Below, in pieces: positions 63,613 to 64,000 of a DNA stretch of 64,000 nt. How positions within the stretch are numbered: the stretch's first letter is position 1; every line of letters starts with the position of its first letter. The DNA is from Aureimonas sp. Leaf324 (GTDB taxonomy: Bacteria; Pseudomonadota; Alphaproteobacteria; Rhizobiales; Rhizobiaceae). The translations under genes were made by a program, and so were the position numbers. Where the stretch lies: positions 35,387 to 99,386 of the forward strand of contig NZ_LMOH01000005.1 of the NCBI RefSeq assembly GCF_001423245.1. The letters are read 5' to 3'. The notes beneath the pieces are model-generated. The model saw nothing but the letters and a program-made list of their open reading frames with translations, was not told where the DNA came from and made no database searches.

Positions 63613-64000
63613 TCAGAACTCCTCCCAGCCCTCTTCGACGGCGGCAGCTTTCGGCGCCGCACCGCCGTGGCCCGCCGTGCGCATCTGCGCGACCGGACGG
63701 GACGGGGCGGGCTGAATCGGCCGCATCGGGGCCGCTGCCGCGCGCCGGGGCGCTGCGGCATGGGCGGCCGCGATGCGTGCGGGCGCGGCGGTCGGCGCTG
63801 CCGTCGCACGGTGCCCCGCCCCCGTCGCAAAGCCCGACACCAGACCCGCCAGCCCCTCCGTCTCGCCCGACAGCGCCTGCGCCGCCGCCGTCGTTTCCTC
63901 GACCATCGCAGCGTTCTGCTGCGTGACCTTGTCCATCTGGTCGGCCGCCACCGACACCTCGCGAAGCGCCACCGCCTGCTCGCGTGCCGCGTCCGCCATC
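63613..64000 (-). CDS. methyl-accepting chemotaxis protein, C-terminal part only
   Basis: The visible 128 residues are the end of a chemoreceptor; the start is beyond the right edge. The chain opens with the signalling-domain end AAREQAVALREVSVAADQMDKVTQQNAAMVEETTAAAQ, with methylation-helix heptads. It continues through an Ala/Pro-rich flexible linker and ends GWEEF, which resembles the C-terminal tether pentapeptide for CheR/CheB. Receptors with this tail are usually well methylated and help their neighbours adapt. Ligand unknown, since the sensor domain is not visible. Confidence 0.92.
   Translation of the reverse strand, partial: MADAAREQAVALREVSVAADQMDKVTQQNAAMVEETTAAAQALSGETEGLAGLVSGFATGAGHRATAAPTAAPARIAAAHAAAPRRAAAAPMRPIQPAPSRPVAQMRTAGHGGAAPKAAAVEEGWEEF

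Overview
The window is GC-rich (by eye well above 60 %) DNA from an alphaproteobacterium, most likely of the order Hyphomicrobiales (Rhizobiales). The evidence is codon use, the PcaQ-type control of a pca operon through an ATAAC-N6-GTTAT site, tandem sugar ABC operons of rhizobial style, and several tiny proteins typical of that order. It reads as a catabolic region: almost everything is uptake, first steps of breakdown, and local regulators. I saw no tRNA, rRNA, CRISPR array, phage or insertion sequence.

Left part (1-8.5 kb): a minus-strand operon runs LacI regulator, inositol-monophosphatase-like enzyme, AfuABC-like transporter, dual-specificity phosphatase, metallophosphoesterase. The transporter permease has an in-frame TAA. 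Two tandem palindromes in front of the operon look like LacI operators. The simplest reading is uptake and dephosphorylation of a phosphorylated polyol or sugar. From 8.5 to 12 kb lies a gene-poor stretch with small proteins and a cold-shock gene.

Middle part (12-37 kb): three sugar systems of the ribose (CUT2) type. System A (14.6-22.4 kb, plus) has a LacI regulator, binding protein, ATPase, two permeases, FGGY kinase and class II aldolase. It is divergent from a 3-epimerase-like enzyme and an orphan CUT1 binding protein. System B (23.5-27.2 kb, minus) is binding protein, ATPase, permease. System C (28.3-36.6 kb) has a DeoR regulator divergent from deoC, binding protein, ATPase, two permeases, a mutarotase-like protein and a PfkB kinase, which fits 2-deoxyribose catabolism. 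A decayed SwmB/RTX gene lies between B and C.

Right part (37-58.9 kb): a nearly complete quinate/shikimate-to-central-metabolism block. It has a quinate/shikimate dehydrogenase, type II dehydroquinase and fused 3-dehydroshikimate dehydratase (quiC). Below protocatechuate come pcaGH, pcaB, a pcaD-pcaC fusion, pcaIJ and pcaF under PcaQ. Embedded in it are a polar amino-acid-type ABC transporter, a second paralogous binding protein, GntR and LysR regulators, and an operon joining an intradiol dioxygenase to HpaH- and HpaI-like enzymes. The right edge (58.9-64 kb) carries an MFS exporter, a broken DedA gene, an Asp/Glu racemase, a YbaK deacylase and the C-terminus of a chemotaxis receptor.

A feature shared across the window: the binding-protein gene of each transporter is followed within about 60 bases by a strong GC hairpin, usually before the next operon gene.
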